The notes: generated by a model not told the origin, from the letters alone. Shown: positions 40,031 to 49,488, numbered from the stretch's first letter. The stretch is 53,081 nt of DNA from Candidatus Oscillibacter pullicola (GCA_019118935.1 DWXY01000030.1:1-53081); one strand, 5' to 3'. Translations and numbers: made by a program.

Positions 40031-40468
40031 ATGCGCATCAGCGACAGGGAACAATTTGACAAAACGAACGTATTCGGCCTGGGACAGGCCAACACCGCCT
40101 ATGCCCAGTATTTCACCGGCAGCTCCTATTTGAATCCCCTGACCGAGGCGGACAAGTGTCCGGTGTTCCTGGCCAACGTCACCTTTGAGCCGGGCTGCCG
40201 GAACAACTGGCACATTCACCGGGCCAGGAGCGGCGGCGGGCAGCTGCTGATCTGCACCGGCGGCGAGGGCTGGTATCAGGAGGAGGGGCAGGCGGCTGTC
40301 AGCCTGACACCCGGCATGGTCATCACCATTCCCGCCAATGTGAAGCACTGGCACGGTGCCAAAAAGGACAGCTGGTTCAGCCACATCGCCGTGGAGGTGC
40401 CCGGCGAGGAGACCTCCAACGAGTGGCTGGAGCTGGTGGATGGCGAGACCTACAACGGCCTGGAGTGA
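40031..40468 (+). CDS. Cupin-domain protein
   Basis: 145 residues, ATG 40031 with AAAGGA upstream. The cupin metal-site motifs are visible: NNWHIHRARSGGGQLLIC (motif 1 with two His and Gln in place of Glu) and IPANVKHWHGA (motif 2). Similar to small cupins next to carboxymuconolactone-decarboxylase-like and AKR genes. Enzymatic role unknown; possibly an isomerase or dioxygenase-like protein for the substrate handled by the AKR. Confidence 0.88.
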   Translation: MRISDREQFDKTNVFGLGQANTAYAQYFTGSSYLNPLTEADKCPVFLANVTFEPGCRNNWHIHRARSGGGQLLICTGGEGWYQEEGQAAVSLTPGMVITIPANVKHWHGAKKDSWFSHIAVEVPGEETSNEWLELVDGETYNGLE

Positions 40469-40478
40469 GGAGTTGAAT

Positions 40479-41522
40479 ATGCAGTACACAAAACTCGGCA
40501 ATTCTGATTTGACGGTTTCCCGCATCTGCATGGGGTGCATGGGCTTCGGCGACGCAAAGAACGGCCAGCACAGCTGGACGCTGGACGAGGAACACTCCCG
40601 GGAGATCATCCGGCGGGGACTGGAGCTGGGGGTCAACTTCTTCGACACTGCCATCGCCTACCAGAGCGGCACCAGTGAGCAGTATGTGGGCCGGGCGATC
40701 CGGGACTTTGCCCGGCGGGAGGATGTGGTGGTGGCCACCAAGTTCCTGCCCCGCACCCAGGAGGAGATCGCCGCGGGAGCTTCCGGGCAGCAGCACATCC
40801 AGCAGATGGTGAACACCAGCCTGAAGAACCTTGGACTTGACTCCATCGACTTGTATATCTATCACATGTGGGACTATGAGACACCTCTCTACGACATTCT
40901 GGATGGGCTGGACCGGGTAGTAAAGGCGGGAAAAGTCCGGTATATCGGCATCTCCAACTGCTTTGCCTATCAGCTGGCCAAGGCCAACGCCCTGGCAGAG
41001 AGGGAGGGCTTTCCCAAATTCGTCTCCATTCAGGGCCATTACAACCTGATTTTCCGGGAGGAAGAGCGGGAGATGGCAAAGCTCTGCGCTGAGGACAACA
41101 TCGCCATGACGCCCTACAGCTCCCTGGCCGGCGGACGGCTCTCCAAGCGCCCCGGCGAGACCTCCAAGCGGCTGGAAGAGGACAGCTATGCCAAATTCAA
41201 GTACGACGCCACCGCCGCCCAGGACAGCGTGGTCATCAACCGGGTGGCAGAGCTGGCGGACCGGCGGGGCGTCTCTATGACGGAGGTGTCCCTGGCGTGG
41301 CTGCTGACCCGTGTCACCGCCCCGGTGGTGGGAGCTACAAAGATGCACCACATCGAGGGCGCCGCCAAGGCCGTGGACCTGAAGCTGACGGCAGAGGAGT
41401 GTGCTTACCTGGAGGAACCGTATGTTCCCCATGCCCTGGTGGGCGTCATGGCCCAGAACACCCCGGCGGCCGCAAAGGAACAGCATGTGTGGTCCACCGG
41501 CAATCAAAAGATCCAAAAATAA
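40479..41522 (+). CDS. Aldo/keto reductase (YajO/voltage-channel-beta-like)
   Basis: 347 residues, ATG 40479 with GAGGAG upstream, 10 bases after the cupin gene. Full AKR catalytic set: GVNFFDTAIAYQSGTSEQYV (Asp, Tyr), VVVATKFLPR (Lys), DLYIYHMWDYETPLYD (His), and cofactor segment TPYSSLAGGRLSK plus VVGATKMHHIEGA. Reduces aldehydes or ketones with NADPH. It is the intact AKR of the cluster, while the one at 38259 is broken. Confidence 0.92.
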   Translation: MQYTKLGNSDLTVSRICMGCMGFGDAKNGQHSWTLDEEHSREIIRRGLELGVNFFDTAIAYQSGTSEQYVGRAIRDFARREDVVVATKFLPRTQEEIAAGASGQQHIQQMVNTSLKNLGLDSIDLYIYHMWDYETPLYDILDGLDRVVKAGKVRYIGISNCFAYQLAKANALAEREGFPKFVSIQGHYNLIFREEEREMAKLCAEDNIAMTPYSSLAGGRLSKRPGETSKRLEEDSYAKFKYDATAAQDSVVINRVAELADRRGVSMTEVSLAWLLTRVTAPVVGATKMHHIEGAAKAVDLKLTAEECAYLEEPYVPHALVGVMAQNTPAAAKEQHVWSTGNQKIQK

Positions 41523-41545
41523 CGGAAACGGGAGTGAACAAAAGC

Positions 41546-42691
41546 ATGAAAACTCTAAAACGACTGTCTGCTGTTCTGACTGCATCTGCTCTCGCCCTCG
41601 CTCTGTCCGCAACGGCCTTTTCCGCGGTGGAGGATACCGGCTTTTCTGATGTGGCAGCAGATGCCTGGTATGGGGAAGCGGTCATGTACTGCCGGGACAA
41701 CGGCCTGATGAACGGCACCTCCCAAACCACATTTACCCCCGACGCCACCATGACCCGGGCACAGCTGTGCGCCGTCTTTTACCGGATGGCCGGCAGCCCC
41801 GAGGTCTCCGGAGCGGATGCCTTTGCAGACACGCCGGCAGGCGCCTGGTATGAAGACGCTATCCTCTGGGCAGGGCAGAACGGCATCATGAGCGGGTACA
41901 CCGCCGCCAGCTTTGGCCCCAATGATCCGGTGACCAGGGCGCAGATCGCCGCCATCCTCTGGCGCTATGCCGGGCAGCCGGATTCGGATGCTGCGGAAAA
42001 CTATACTGATGAGACATCGATCCCAAGCTGGGCGGATACGGCCGTGGATTGGGCGCAGGCCAGCGGGACCATCACCGGAATGGCCGACGGCAGCTTCCAG
42101 CCGAATGGCCGTGCAACCAGGGCACAGGTGGCCGTCATCCTCATGCGCTATGACAGCCGGACGGCCCCAACCCCGGCCCCCCCGCCCGAGGCAGGCACAG
42201 ACGTGCTGGTGGCCTATTTCTCCGCCACCGGCAACACGGAAACCATTGCCGGCCATCTTCAGGGCATTCTGGACGCCGACCTCTATGAGATCATGCCCGA
42301 GGTCCCCTACACCTCTGCCGACCTGGATTACACGGACTCCAACAGCCGTTCTCAGGTGGAGGGGCGGGATCCTGACGCCAGGCCCGTCATCTCCGGCAGT
42401 GTTGAAAACATGGAGGATTACGAGGTGATCTTCCTGGGATACCCCATCTGGAACGGACAGGCTCCGAAGATCATCTCCACCTTCCTGGAGCGCTATGATT
42501 TCTCCGGCAAGGTCATCGTACCCTTCTGCACTTCCGGCTCCAGCGGCATCGGCTCCAGTGCCCGGAACGTGGAAGGACTGGCCCCCGGCGCCACCTGGCT
42601 GGACGGGCAGCGGTTCGCGGGTTCCGCCGGCCAAGAGACTGTGGCGCAGTGGGTGGATTCTCTGGACCTTGATCTGGATGCTGTTGCCTGA
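41546..42691 (+). CDS. Exported S-layer-homology protein with flavodoxin domain
   Basis: 381 residues from ATG 41546. Signal peptide (1-26), then three SLH repeats (about 32-80, 92-140, 155-201; e.g. FSDVAADAWYGEAVMYCRDN, TFTPDATMTRAQLCAVFYR), a Pro-rich linker (TAPTPAPPPEAG) and a flavodoxin domain from residue 218: VLVAYFSATGNTETIA, FLGYPIWNGQAPKIISTFLE, IVPFCTSGSSGIGSS. The SLH repeats would fix the protein to the cell wall, putting an FMN electron carrier outside the membrane. It ends the LysR-controlled cluster. Confidence 0.88.
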   Translation: MKTLKRLSAVLTASALALALSATAFSAVEDTGFSDVAADAWYGEAVMYCRDNGLMNGTSQTTFTPDATMTRAQLCAVFYRMAGSPEVSGADAFADTPAGAWYEDAILWAGQNGIMSGYTAASFGPNDPVTRAQIAAILWRYAGQPDSDAAENYTDETSIPSWADTAVDWAQASGTITGMADGSFQPNGRATRAQVAVILMRYDSRTAPTPAPPPEAGTDVLVAYFSATGNTETIAGHLQGILDADLYEIMPEVPYTSADLDYTDSNSRSQVEGRDPDARPVISGSVENMEDYEVIFLGYPIWNGQAPKIISTFLERYDFSGKVIVPFCTSGSSGIGSSARNVEGLAPGATWLDGQRFAGSAGQETVAQWVDSLDLDLDAVA

Positions 42692-43996
42692 AAAAGGCCG
42701 ACAAGGCGTTTTCAATGCAAGCAGCTTGCAGCCGCCCCTTCCGATGCCGTCAGCCAGCCTCTTGGGCCTCTTGCTGCTCACCGCCTGCGGCGGGCAGGAG
42801 AGGCGTGCGCATCAGGCAGTACGGCAGCCCCCCCGATGGCCCCATGAGATATTGGCGGCAGATGGGGACAGTCCGGCAGACGTGCCTTCCGTCTTCATGG
42901 CTCCCTCGCCGGAGGATCTCATGGCGGCATGAGGCGCTGGGAGCCAGTGGCCTTTAGGGTCCGAGTTCTCAGACTGTCAAAGGGGAAGGCGTTGGCGCAC
43001 AAGGATTTTTGGCGAAGCCGCCCTGTTTTACAGGAGAATCAAATGCATCCGGAGCCTTTGCAGCGCAATGGCTCCGAATGTTTTGTAAATAGCCGTCAGT
43101 ATCTTTTAGGGATGCTGGCGGCTTCATGAATCCTGGGGCAGCCGATTGGCGCAGCATAGCTGTCATCTGCTCCGCAACGGTCATCTTCCCCCACCCCTTA
43201 GGCTCTTCGGTCAACAGGCCCGTTTCCTTTCAGCCTACGCCGCAGGATATCATCCGCAATTCACTTGCGGTACTGCTTCCCCTCGATGCCCCAGTCTTCC
43301 ACTATCTCTGGCCCCCTCCATCCGTACGTGCAGCACAAAACCGGATAGTTGGTGAAATCTCCTGCCGCAGTTGCCGGATCTGTCCCAGGGGCAGTCCGCC
43401 GTCCCGGGCTGGGGCCCGCCCCGGAGCATGGGGCTTCTGCCGGGAAGTCTCCATCCCCATGGAAGCGCGGCCGTTCTATAGCGGATTTTGTGATCATCAT
43501 GTTCAGTTCCCCCTTCAAATCTGAATCGGCATCAGCGGGTTGGAATTCAGGCCCGTGCTAAAAAGCAAAAATTTTCTCCGCAATGCACGCCGGGCTTTCC
43601 TGCGGGGCAGCAAACGGGAGGGTTCTTCCGCAAAGGAAGGACCTTCCCGTTATCACCTGGCCTCAATTCCCGCAGGTCTGGCAAAATTTCTGGTTCTCTG
43701 CTGCGGAAGGCAGACCACGGAGGCAATGTCTGGCATGGCCCAGGCTTTGCCTACAGGAGCCGGGCCTTTCGAACGCCCCATTCTGCGTCATCTTTTTTTG
43801 CAAAATTTTTCCCTCCTATAAAACCCAGCAGGTTTCAGCTGTGTCTCATCCACAGGAAGGCTCCGATGGACGCAATTTTTTCACAGCCCTAAATGCCCCC
43901 GCCTCAATCCGATCCCCGGCTGGGAAACCCGCCGACATCGTTCCATTGTCTTCCAGATTACCGATCCAGCAAAGATATATAGGAGGAGGATTTTCC
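42692..43996. other. Gene-poor decayed region
   Basis: 1.3 kb without an intact gene. It holds a lipoprotein-like scrap (42744-42932) and, on the minus strand, a decayed coding trace with an in-frame stop (43261-43518 continuing to about 43200: TNYPVLCCTYGWRGPEIVED, GIEGKQYRK, stop, IADDILRR), which I cannot assign. The stretch 42960-43130 has the look of a dispersed repeat. The last 60 bases lead into the ribosome site AGGAGGAGGA of the next gene. Confidence 0.5.
42744..42932 (+). pseudogene. Lipoprotein-like scrap
   Basis: 62 codons beginning MPSASLLGLLLLTACGGQE, a plausible lipoprotein signal with lipobox LTAC, followed by low-complexity sequence ending DVPSVFMAPSPEDLMAA. No ribosome site and no basic N-terminus, so most likely the remnant of a lost lipoprotein gene. 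Confidence 0.3.
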
Positions 43997-46414
43997 ATGA
44001 AACGACAACACCATTTCTTCCAGGCCGTCAGCCTGCTGCTGACCGTGAGCCTCTCTGCCGGTACGCTGGCGATGCCGGCTGCCGCGGCCGGTTGTCCCCA
44101 CACGGTCACCGGCACCCGCTCTGAACAGCTCTCCTGCACAGAGATGGGCGCCACCGTCACCACCTGCCTGGACTGCGGCGAGGAACTCAGCCGGGTATAT
44201 GACCAGCCCCCGCTGGGGCACCTCTACAAATCCGCCGTCACCCAGGAGGCCACTGCGGAACAGGACGGCGTGCGGACCTATACCTGCATCCGCTGCAGCG
44301 ACACCTATACCGAGTCCATCCCCAAATTGGAGGCGCCGGCCAAGGGAACTGACGGCGGGGCCTCTTCCCTGCCGGATGCAGACCTTCCCGACGGGCAGCA
44401 GCCGGAGGACCCTTCCCTAACTGCCCCGGGCGGCGAAGGCAACGGGAGCGGCGGTGAAAGCCAGGACGGCAGCGAAGAACAGGATCCCAGCGGGGGCATG
44501 GACAATCCGTCCGACACCGAAGGAGGCCAGCAGGAGGCCTGCCGCCATGTCTGGGAGCCCATCAGCCGCGCCACCCCCGCCACCTGCACGGAGGAGGCCC
44601 GCTACTACCATACCTGCAAGCTCTGCGGCCTGGAGGAAGTGGATTTCACCTCCCCCGCCCTGGGGCACAAGTACACCTCTGAAATCACCCGCAGCGCCAC
44701 CGTGGAGCGGGAGGGAGAACGGACCTACACCTGCATCCGGTGCGGGGACTCCTACACCGAAGCCATCCCCAAACTCCCCCAGGCGGAGGTGGCTCTCAAG
44801 ACCGGGAATCGGGACAGCGGGAGTCTGGACATGGAAAAACTCTCCCAAAAGGAGATCCAGAGCCTGCTGGCGGACAATCCCCTGACGCTGCCGGAGGAGG
44901 TCTTCGACGTGAAGCCCTCCGTCACCGCTCCCTTCTCCGCCGGCAAGGTGAAGGCCGGCGCTCTGCAGGCGGCGGTGGACCGGCTCAACGCGCTGCGGCG
45001 CATCGCCGGTCTCCCCAGTGTCTCCCTGGACCTGTCCCTGTGTGAGAGTGCGCAGTACGGCGCGGTGATCCAGGCGGCCAACGGCAGCCTGAGCCACTCC
45101 CCCAGCCGTCCCGCCGGTATGGACAGCGCCTTCTACCAGCAGGCGAAGAGCGCCGCTTCCAGCAGCAACCTCCACTCCGGCAGGACCCTCACCGGAGCGG
45201 TGGACGGCTTCATGGATGACAGCGGCAGCAACAATCTCTCCTCCGTGGGGCATCGCCGCTGGCAGCTGAACCCCACCATGGGGAAAGTCGGCTTCGGCTA
45301 CGCCCAGGGTGTCCGCGGCGGGGGCTACGTGGCAGAGAAGGTCTTTGACCGGAGCGGCGCCGGGTGCGACTACGATTTCATCGCCTGGCCCGCCTCCGGA
45401 AATTTCCCGGCCCAGCTCTTCGGCGGCGACATCGCCTGGAGTATCACGCTGAATCCCGCGGAATACCAGACGCCCAGCAAATCCACGATCACGGTAACGC
45501 TCACCCGGGAATCCGACGGCCGGACCTGGAGCTTCTCCTCCCACGGCAGCGACGGTTACTTCAATGTGGATACCAGCGGCTACGGCGTGGCCAACTGCAT
45601 CATCTTCCGCCCGGATGGCATCGACGGTTACGACGGTGCCTACACCGTCCGCATCGACGGCCTGCGGGCGAAGAACGGTCAGAACGTTGCGGACTTCACC
45701 TATCAGGTGGACTTCTTTGGCGGCGAGGCTGCCGACCAGGGCAATGCGGCGGAACAGCCGGGCCAGGCGCAGACAGGGACCCAGACCGGTGCTCAAACCG
45801 GCGGGCAGACGATCTCCCAGACCGGCGGCACGCAGGCCCAGGGCAGCGTCTTCCGGGATGTACCAGCCTCCTATTGGGCGGCTGACGCCATCAGATCCGC
45901 TGTGGACCGCGGCATCGTCAACGGATACGCGGACGGGACCTTCCATCCCACGGCGTCCGTCACCTACGCCCACTTCAACGCCATGATGGCCCGGACCTTC
46001 TACCCCGGCCAGGCGGAAGACGGCCAAAGCGGCCGCTGGTGGAGCCAGTATGTGGCCCTCAACCGGGAACACGGCATCCTGAATGGCACCACGCTTCAGT
46101 ATACCCAGGTGCGGGACGGTTCTTACGATGGGCTCATCAACGAGAGCATCGACCGCTACAATATGGCGGCGATGATGTACAACCTCCTGCTGGATCAGGA
46201 CGCGCCGCTTCCCAGCAGTACCGCCTGCACGGCTGCGCAGGAATCCATCGGAGACTGGGCGTCCATTCCTGTTACATACCGGGACGCCGTGAGCACCTGC
46301 TATGCACTGGGCCTGCTGAATGGCCAGAAGGATGGAAACTTCGGCGGCCGCAATCCCATGACCCGGGCGCAGGGCTGCGTGGTGCTTGCCAGATTGGCAG
46401 ACTGCCTTGCCTGA
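43997..46414 (+). CDS. Large surface protein: Cys-repeat, CAP domain and SLH repeats
   Basis: 805 residues, ATG 43997 with AGGAGGAGGA upstream. Signal peptide (1 to about 31). Two copies of an about 75-residue repeat with paired CxxC motifs (TTCLDCGEE, GHLYKS, YTCIRCSDTYTESIPKL; HTCKLCGLEEVD, GHKYTS, YTCIRCGDSYTEAIPKL) separated by a Gly/Ser/Asp/Glu-rich linker. A CAP/SCP domain follows (LQAAVDRLNALRRIAGLPSV, SLSHSPSRPAG, SSVGHRRWQLNPTMG), then a beta-domain, a QTGTQTGAQTGGQT linker and SLH repeats (FRDVPASYWAADAIRSAVDR, NPMTRAQGCVVLARL). Cell-wall-attached, possibly binding or cleaving a surface ligand. Confidence 0.88.
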   Translation: MKRQHHFFQAVSLLLTVSLSAGTLAMPAAAAGCPHTVTGTRSEQLSCTEMGATVTTCLDCGEELSRVYDQPPLGHLYKSAVTQEATAEQDGVRTYTCIRCSDTYTESIPKLEAPAKGTDGGASSLPDADLPDGQQPEDPSLTAPGGEGNGSGGESQDGSEEQDPSGGMDNPSDTEGGQQEACRHVWEPISRATPATCTEEARYYHTCKLCGLEEVDFTSPALGHKYTSEITRSATVEREGERTYTCIRCGDSYTEAIPKLPQAEVALKTGNRDSGSLDMEKLSQKEIQSLLADNPLTLPEEVFDVKPSVTAPFSAGKVKAGALQAAVDRLNALRRIAGLPSVSLDLSLCESAQYGAVIQAANGSLSHSPSRPAGMDSAFYQQAKSAASSSNLHSGRTLTGAVDGFMDDSGSNNLSSVGHRRWQLNPTMGKVGFGYAQGVRGGGYVAEKVFDRSGAGCDYDFIAWPASGNFPAQLFGGDIAWSITLNPAEYQTPSKSTITVTLTRESDGRTWSFSSHGSDGYFNVDTSGYGVANCIIFRPDGIDGYDGAYTVRIDGLRAKNGQNVADFTYQVDFFGGEAADQGNAAEQPGQAQTGTQTGAQTGGQTISQTGGTQAQGSVFRDVPASYWAADAIRSAVDRGIVNGYADGTFHPTASVTYAHFNAMMARTFYPGQAEDGQSGRWWSQYVALNREHGILNGTTLQYTQVRDGSYDGLINESIDRYNMAAMMYNLLLDQDAPLPSSTACTAAQESIGDWASIPVTYRDAVSTCYALGLLNGQKDGNFGGRNPMTRAQGCVVLARLADCLA

Positions 46415-46528
46415 CAGCGATCCCTTACCGGGGGACGCCTGTCTTCTGCATCTGCGCCGGCCAGGGTGTTTATTGCAGCACCCAGCATACTTTTTGAACT
46501 TCTTAGAGAAGTTTGCCTATTCAGGAGT

Positions 46529-46556
46529 CAACGGTTAAACTGCAGGTAAACCGTTG
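46529..46556. promoter_or_regulatory. Inverted repeat upstream of the sigma-factor gene
   Basis: CAACGGTT (46529-46536) and AACCGTTG (46549-46556), perfect 8-bp arms spaced by 12 bases, end 41 bases before the -35 of the sigma gene. Could be an operator or a leftover terminator (no T tail). Confidence 0.4.
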
Positions 46557-46597
46557 TGTGAGGCCCGGATTTTTCCGGTTTCTGAGTGTTTCGTCCA

Positions 46598-46626
46598 TTG
46601 ACAGGTTCTTTCAGTCGGCATAGAAT
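46598..46626 (+). promoter_or_regulatory. Sigma-A promoter of the ECF sigma gene
   Basis: TTGACA (46598-46603), 17-base spacer, TAGAAT (46621-46626), about 60 bases before the ATG at 46688. Basal transcription therefore seems independent of the encoded sigma factor. Confidence 0.75.
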
Positions 46627-46687
46627 AAGGGCGAAATATTTTGAAAACGGGTACCTGGAGCGGTTTTTAGGAGAAAGGAGCGGGCTC

Positions 46688-48361
46688 ATGGCAATGCCAA
46701 GCATGACGCCGGTGATCCGGCGGTGTCTGTCCGGAGAACAGCAGGCCCAGGAGGAATTGGTTCTGGCGGCGCAGAACCGGGTGTACTACCACTGCAAGAA
46801 GATGCTGAAACACGAGGAGGATGCCCTGGATGCCACCCAGGAGATCCTGATCTCCATGCTCACCAGGCTGGACAGGCTCCAGGACCCGGAGGCCTTCTGG
46901 GGCTGGCTCTCCGCCATGACAGCCAACCACTGCCGGAACGTCCTCACCCGGGGACACCGGGAGGCCCAGATTCCGGAGGACGACGAAGGCAACAGCCTGT
47001 TGGACGCCTTTGAGAACCTGGACGAGCAGTCGGTGCCGGACAAGGCCCTGGACAATGACGAGACCCGGCGGATGATCGTAGATCTGGTAGACCAGCTGCC
47101 GCCGCCCCAGCGCCAGTGTGTGCTGATGTTTTACTATGAGGAAATGAGCGTCCGGGATATCGCCGCGGCCCTGGAGACGTCGGAAGGCACCATCAAGAGC
47201 CGCCTGAACTACGCCCGGAAGGCCATCAAGGCGGGCGTGGACGCTTACGCGGCCCAGGGCATCAAACTCTACAGTGCGGTGCCGTTCCTGGTGTACTTCC
47301 TGCAGAAGGACGCCCTCTCCGGCGGCCTGAGTGCCTCCGCGGCAGAGGCCCTGGCCCACACGGTGCTGGCCGGGGCAGCAGGCACTGCCGCGGTCGAGAC
47401 GGCAGCCGCGGGCACCGCTGCCGGAGGTGCCGCCGCTTCCGCCGGATCGGCCGCAGCCGCTTCGGGCGGGGCCGCATCCCACGCGCTGGGGGGCCTGCTG
47501 GCCCACAAGGCGGCGCTGGGACTGGCGGGACTGGCAGTGGTGGGCGCCGTGGCCGGCGGCGCATCCCTCTACCAACCGGAGCCGGAACCGGTGGAGACCA
47601 CCGCCCCCATCGTGGAGGCGGTGGAGCCGCAGCCCATTCCGGAGCCCGTTGTGGAGCCGGAGCCTGTCCCAGAGCCTGAGCCGGAACCGACGCCATATCC
47701 GGAGCCTGTCGTTGTGCCGGGGCCGGAGCCGGAACCGACGCCAGTGTCCGAGCCGGAGCCCGAACCAGAGCCTGAGCCGGTTGTGGAGCCCCAGCCTGTC
47801 TCCACCCCTGAGGTTCGGATGAACTTTTCAAGTTACTCCGCCGGATACGGCGACAACGTAGCCTTCCCCATCAGCATGATCAGCGGGGCCAATACCCCCT
47901 ATGACGGCATCGTCTACTCCTCCACCACCCCCGCGGTGGCGGATGTCAGCGCCATCGGCGGGATCGCCCTTTTGAGCCCCGGCACGGCGGAGATCGTCGC
48001 CACCTTCCCGGATGACAACAACTATCAGGTCCGTTTGCCCGTGACGGTGGAGGACCATTACGAGTGGAGCCACCAGTGGGCCGACGATCCTCTCGATCTG
48101 TCGGTGGGTGAGCAGGGCTCCAACTATCTCCAGCAGTACAGCCTGGGCCGCGACAGCACCCTGACGGGTACTGAGTGGAGCAGCAGCAACCCCGCGGTGG
48201 CGTCGGTCTCCGCCAGCAGCGGCAGCTCCAACTTCTGCAACGTGACCGCCCTCTCCCCCGGCACTGCCACCATTACCGGCGTTTACCATTTTGACGCCTG
48301 GACCAACGTCGGCACCTTCCCCATGACGGATACAGTCTCTTTCCAGGTCATTGTATCGTGA
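46688..48361 (+). CDS. ECF sigma factor fused to membrane helix and extracellular Ig-like domains
   Basis: 557 residues, ATG 46688 with AAAGGAG 7 bases upstream. Residues 1-85: sigma region 2 ([38 protein letters not shown]). Residues 125-185: region 4 ([40 protein letters not shown]). Then an Ala/Gly/Ser-rich segment, a hydrophobic helix (about 273-293, [16 protein letters not shown]), an about 80-residue Pro-Glu-Pro spacer, and from 375 two bacterial Ig-like domains (ending with [12 protein letters not shown] and [12 protein letters not shown] patterns). Predicted topology: sigma inside, Ig domains outside. No separate anti-sigma gene of known type is next to it. Confidence 0.88.
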   Translation: MAMPSMTPVIRRCLSGEQQAQEELVLAAQNRVYYHCKKMLKHEEDALDATQEILISMLTRLDRLQDPEAFWGWLSAMTANHCRNVLTRGHREAQIPEDDEGNSLLDAFENLDEQSVPDKALDNDETRRMIVDLVDQLPPPQRQCVLMFYYEEMSVRDIAAALETSEGTIKSRLNYARKAIKAGVDAYAAQGIKLYSAVPFLVYFLQKDALSGGLSASAAEALAHTVLAGAAGTAAVETAAAGTAAGGAAASAGSAAAASGGAASHALGGLLAHKAALGLAGLAVVGAVAGGASLYQPEPEPVETTAPIVEAVEPQPIPEPVVEPEPVPEPEPEPTPYPEPVVVPGPEPEPTPVSEPEPEPEPEPVVEPQPVSTPEVRMNFSSYSAGYGDNVAFPISMISGANTPYDGIVYSSTTPAVADVSAIGGIALLSPGTAEIVATFPDDNNYQVRLPVTVEDHYEWSHQWADDPLDLSVGEQGSNYLQQYSLGRDSTLTGTEWSSSNPAVASVSASSGSSNFCNVTALSPGTATITGVYHFDAWTNVGTFPMTDTVSFQVIVS

Positions 48362-48386
48362 CGGCAGCCAGTTGATTGATGCATAT

Positions 48387-48425
48387 CAGCCCACCGGAGC
48401 CCTCGGTTCCCGGTGGGCTGGTCTT
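48387..48425 (+). terminator. Terminator after the sigma gene
   Basis: CAGCCCACCGG (48387-48397) pairs with CCGGTGGGCTG (48410-48420), followed by GTCTT. The T tail is short. Confidence 0.65.
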
Positions 48426-48550
48426 ACTGTCCCCCAAATTTTCTGATATTTTTTCTTCACCGGTAAAACCCGGCGTCTGTCTCCTGTGTCTCATTCCTTG
48501 AAAGGGCCCGGCGGGCCGCTTACAACGACATGAGAAAAGGAGAAATCACC

Positions 48551-49099
48551 ATGAAATGCTATTATCACGAAGACCGGGAAGCCGTTGCCACCTGCCAGCA
48601 CTGCGGAAAAGCTCTGTGCAAGGCCTGCGCCGGTCTCTACAATCCCTGTCTGTGCGAGGAGTGTGCGCAGATCCTCCGGGACCAGCAGGTGGAACAGGCC
48701 AGAACGGCCGAGGAAGCCCGCCGTCAGAGGTATCTGGACGCGCTTGTGGACACCCGCTCCGAATTCCTGCGCACCTGCGTGTACGGCGTGATCACGGCGC
48801 TGATCCTGCGGTACATGCTGGCCCAGGGCAATGCCTCCGGCGCACAGCTGATGCTCTACACCGCGTGGTTCTTCTTCATTCCCTTCGGCTGGAAGCTGAT
48901 CACCTACCTGCAATCCTTTATGCCCCTTACGATCTTCGGCACCCTCTGGTTCTGGGTGTTCTGGGCGCTGGTAAAGGGGACCATCAGTATTCTCATCGGT
49001 ATCCCCGCCTTCCTGTATCAGCTGGTGAAGACGTTTTTCGTCCAGCGGAAGATCCAGGCCGTCAGTCAGGTCCGTCCGCAGGATGCGGAAAGAATATGA
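48551..49099 (+). CDS. Zinc-finger (B-box-like) membrane protein
   Basis: 182 residues from ATG 48551 (AAAAGGAG upstream). The N-terminus forms a zinc-binding B-box-like finger (CYYHEDREAVATCQHCGKAL, CKACAGLYNPCLCEECAQ), then a charged helix (QQVEQARTAEEARRQRYLDA) and three to four hydrophobic segments (TCVYGVITALILRYML, LMLYTAWFFFIPFGW, LTIFGTLWFWVFWALV, ISILIGIPAFLYQLV). Zinc-finger membrane proteins often control sigma factors, so it might be a partner of the preceding membrane sigma factor; that is inference from position only. Confidence 0.75.
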   Translation: MKCYYHEDREAVATCQHCGKALCKACAGLYNPCLCEECAQILRDQQVEQARTAEEARRQRYLDALVDTRSEFLRTCVYGVITALILRYMLAQGNASGAQLMLYTAWFFFIPFGWKLITYLQSFMPLTIFGTLWFWVFWALVKGTISILIGIPAFLYQLVKTFFVQRKIQAVSQVRPQDAERI

Positions 49100-49139
49100 G
49101 ATGCGGCGCCAATGCCCTCTCTGATCGGAGGTGGTGCCG

Positions 49140-49253
49140 ATGCGCAGGCTATCCCGCAGTTTCCAATCCGCCTGCCCGCTGCCGGGAGCAGGTCGTGATG
49201 TCCAATGTCAGAATATCGCCGGACCCTGTCAGGGGGGTGGCCAGCCTCCATGA
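49140..49253 (+). CDS. Possible small ORF
   Basis: 37 codons (MRRLSRSFQSACPLPGAGRD and more) with CGGAGG 7 bases upstream, overlapping the next small ORF by 4 bases (ATGA). The sequence shows no family and might be non-coding; kept because of the good ribosome site and coupling. Confidence 0.25.
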   Translation: MRRLSRSFQSACPLPGAGRDVQCQNIAGPCQGGGQPP

Positions 49254-49381
49254 CCTATGCTGAGCTTCTGCGCCGCAGCCTGGAGGCGGATGCCGCAGGA
49301 ACGCTTCCTCCCCGGGACCTGGTGCAGGCAGTGCTGGAACAGGCCCGGCGCAGGGCCGGCGGCAGATCCCCGCCCCACTGA
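49250..49381 (+). CDS. Possible small helical protein
   Basis: 43 codons (MTYAELLRRSLEADAAGTLP, RDLVQAVLEQARRRAGG). Composition and predicted amphipathic helices look like a real small protein, but there is no ribosome site of its own; translation would depend on coupling with the ORF before it. Unknown function. Confidence 0.35.
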   Translation: MTYAELLRRSLEADAAGTLPPRDLVQAVLEQARRRAGGRSPPH

Positions 49382-49488
49382 GGTCCCCAATGTCCCCCCC
49401 CCGCCTACAGTTTGCGGCCGGCCGCCATCCCGGCCTCCGCCCGCAGGACGATCCCTTATCAAAACCTGACAGAAAAGGAGAGAACTTT

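Noticed and set aside
43261-43518. Minus-strand 85-codon frame with a continuing frame after a TGA
   Set aside because: Looks once-coding (GIEGKQYRK-stop-IADDILRR) but I cannot assign a family, so it is mentioned only in the region note.
47571-47810. Gly/Ser-rich repeat protein on the minus strand and DNA repeat within the sigma gene
   Set aside because: It is the antisense of the Pro-Glu-Pro spacer; the repetitive DNA reflects the protein spacer rather than a separate element or CRISPR.
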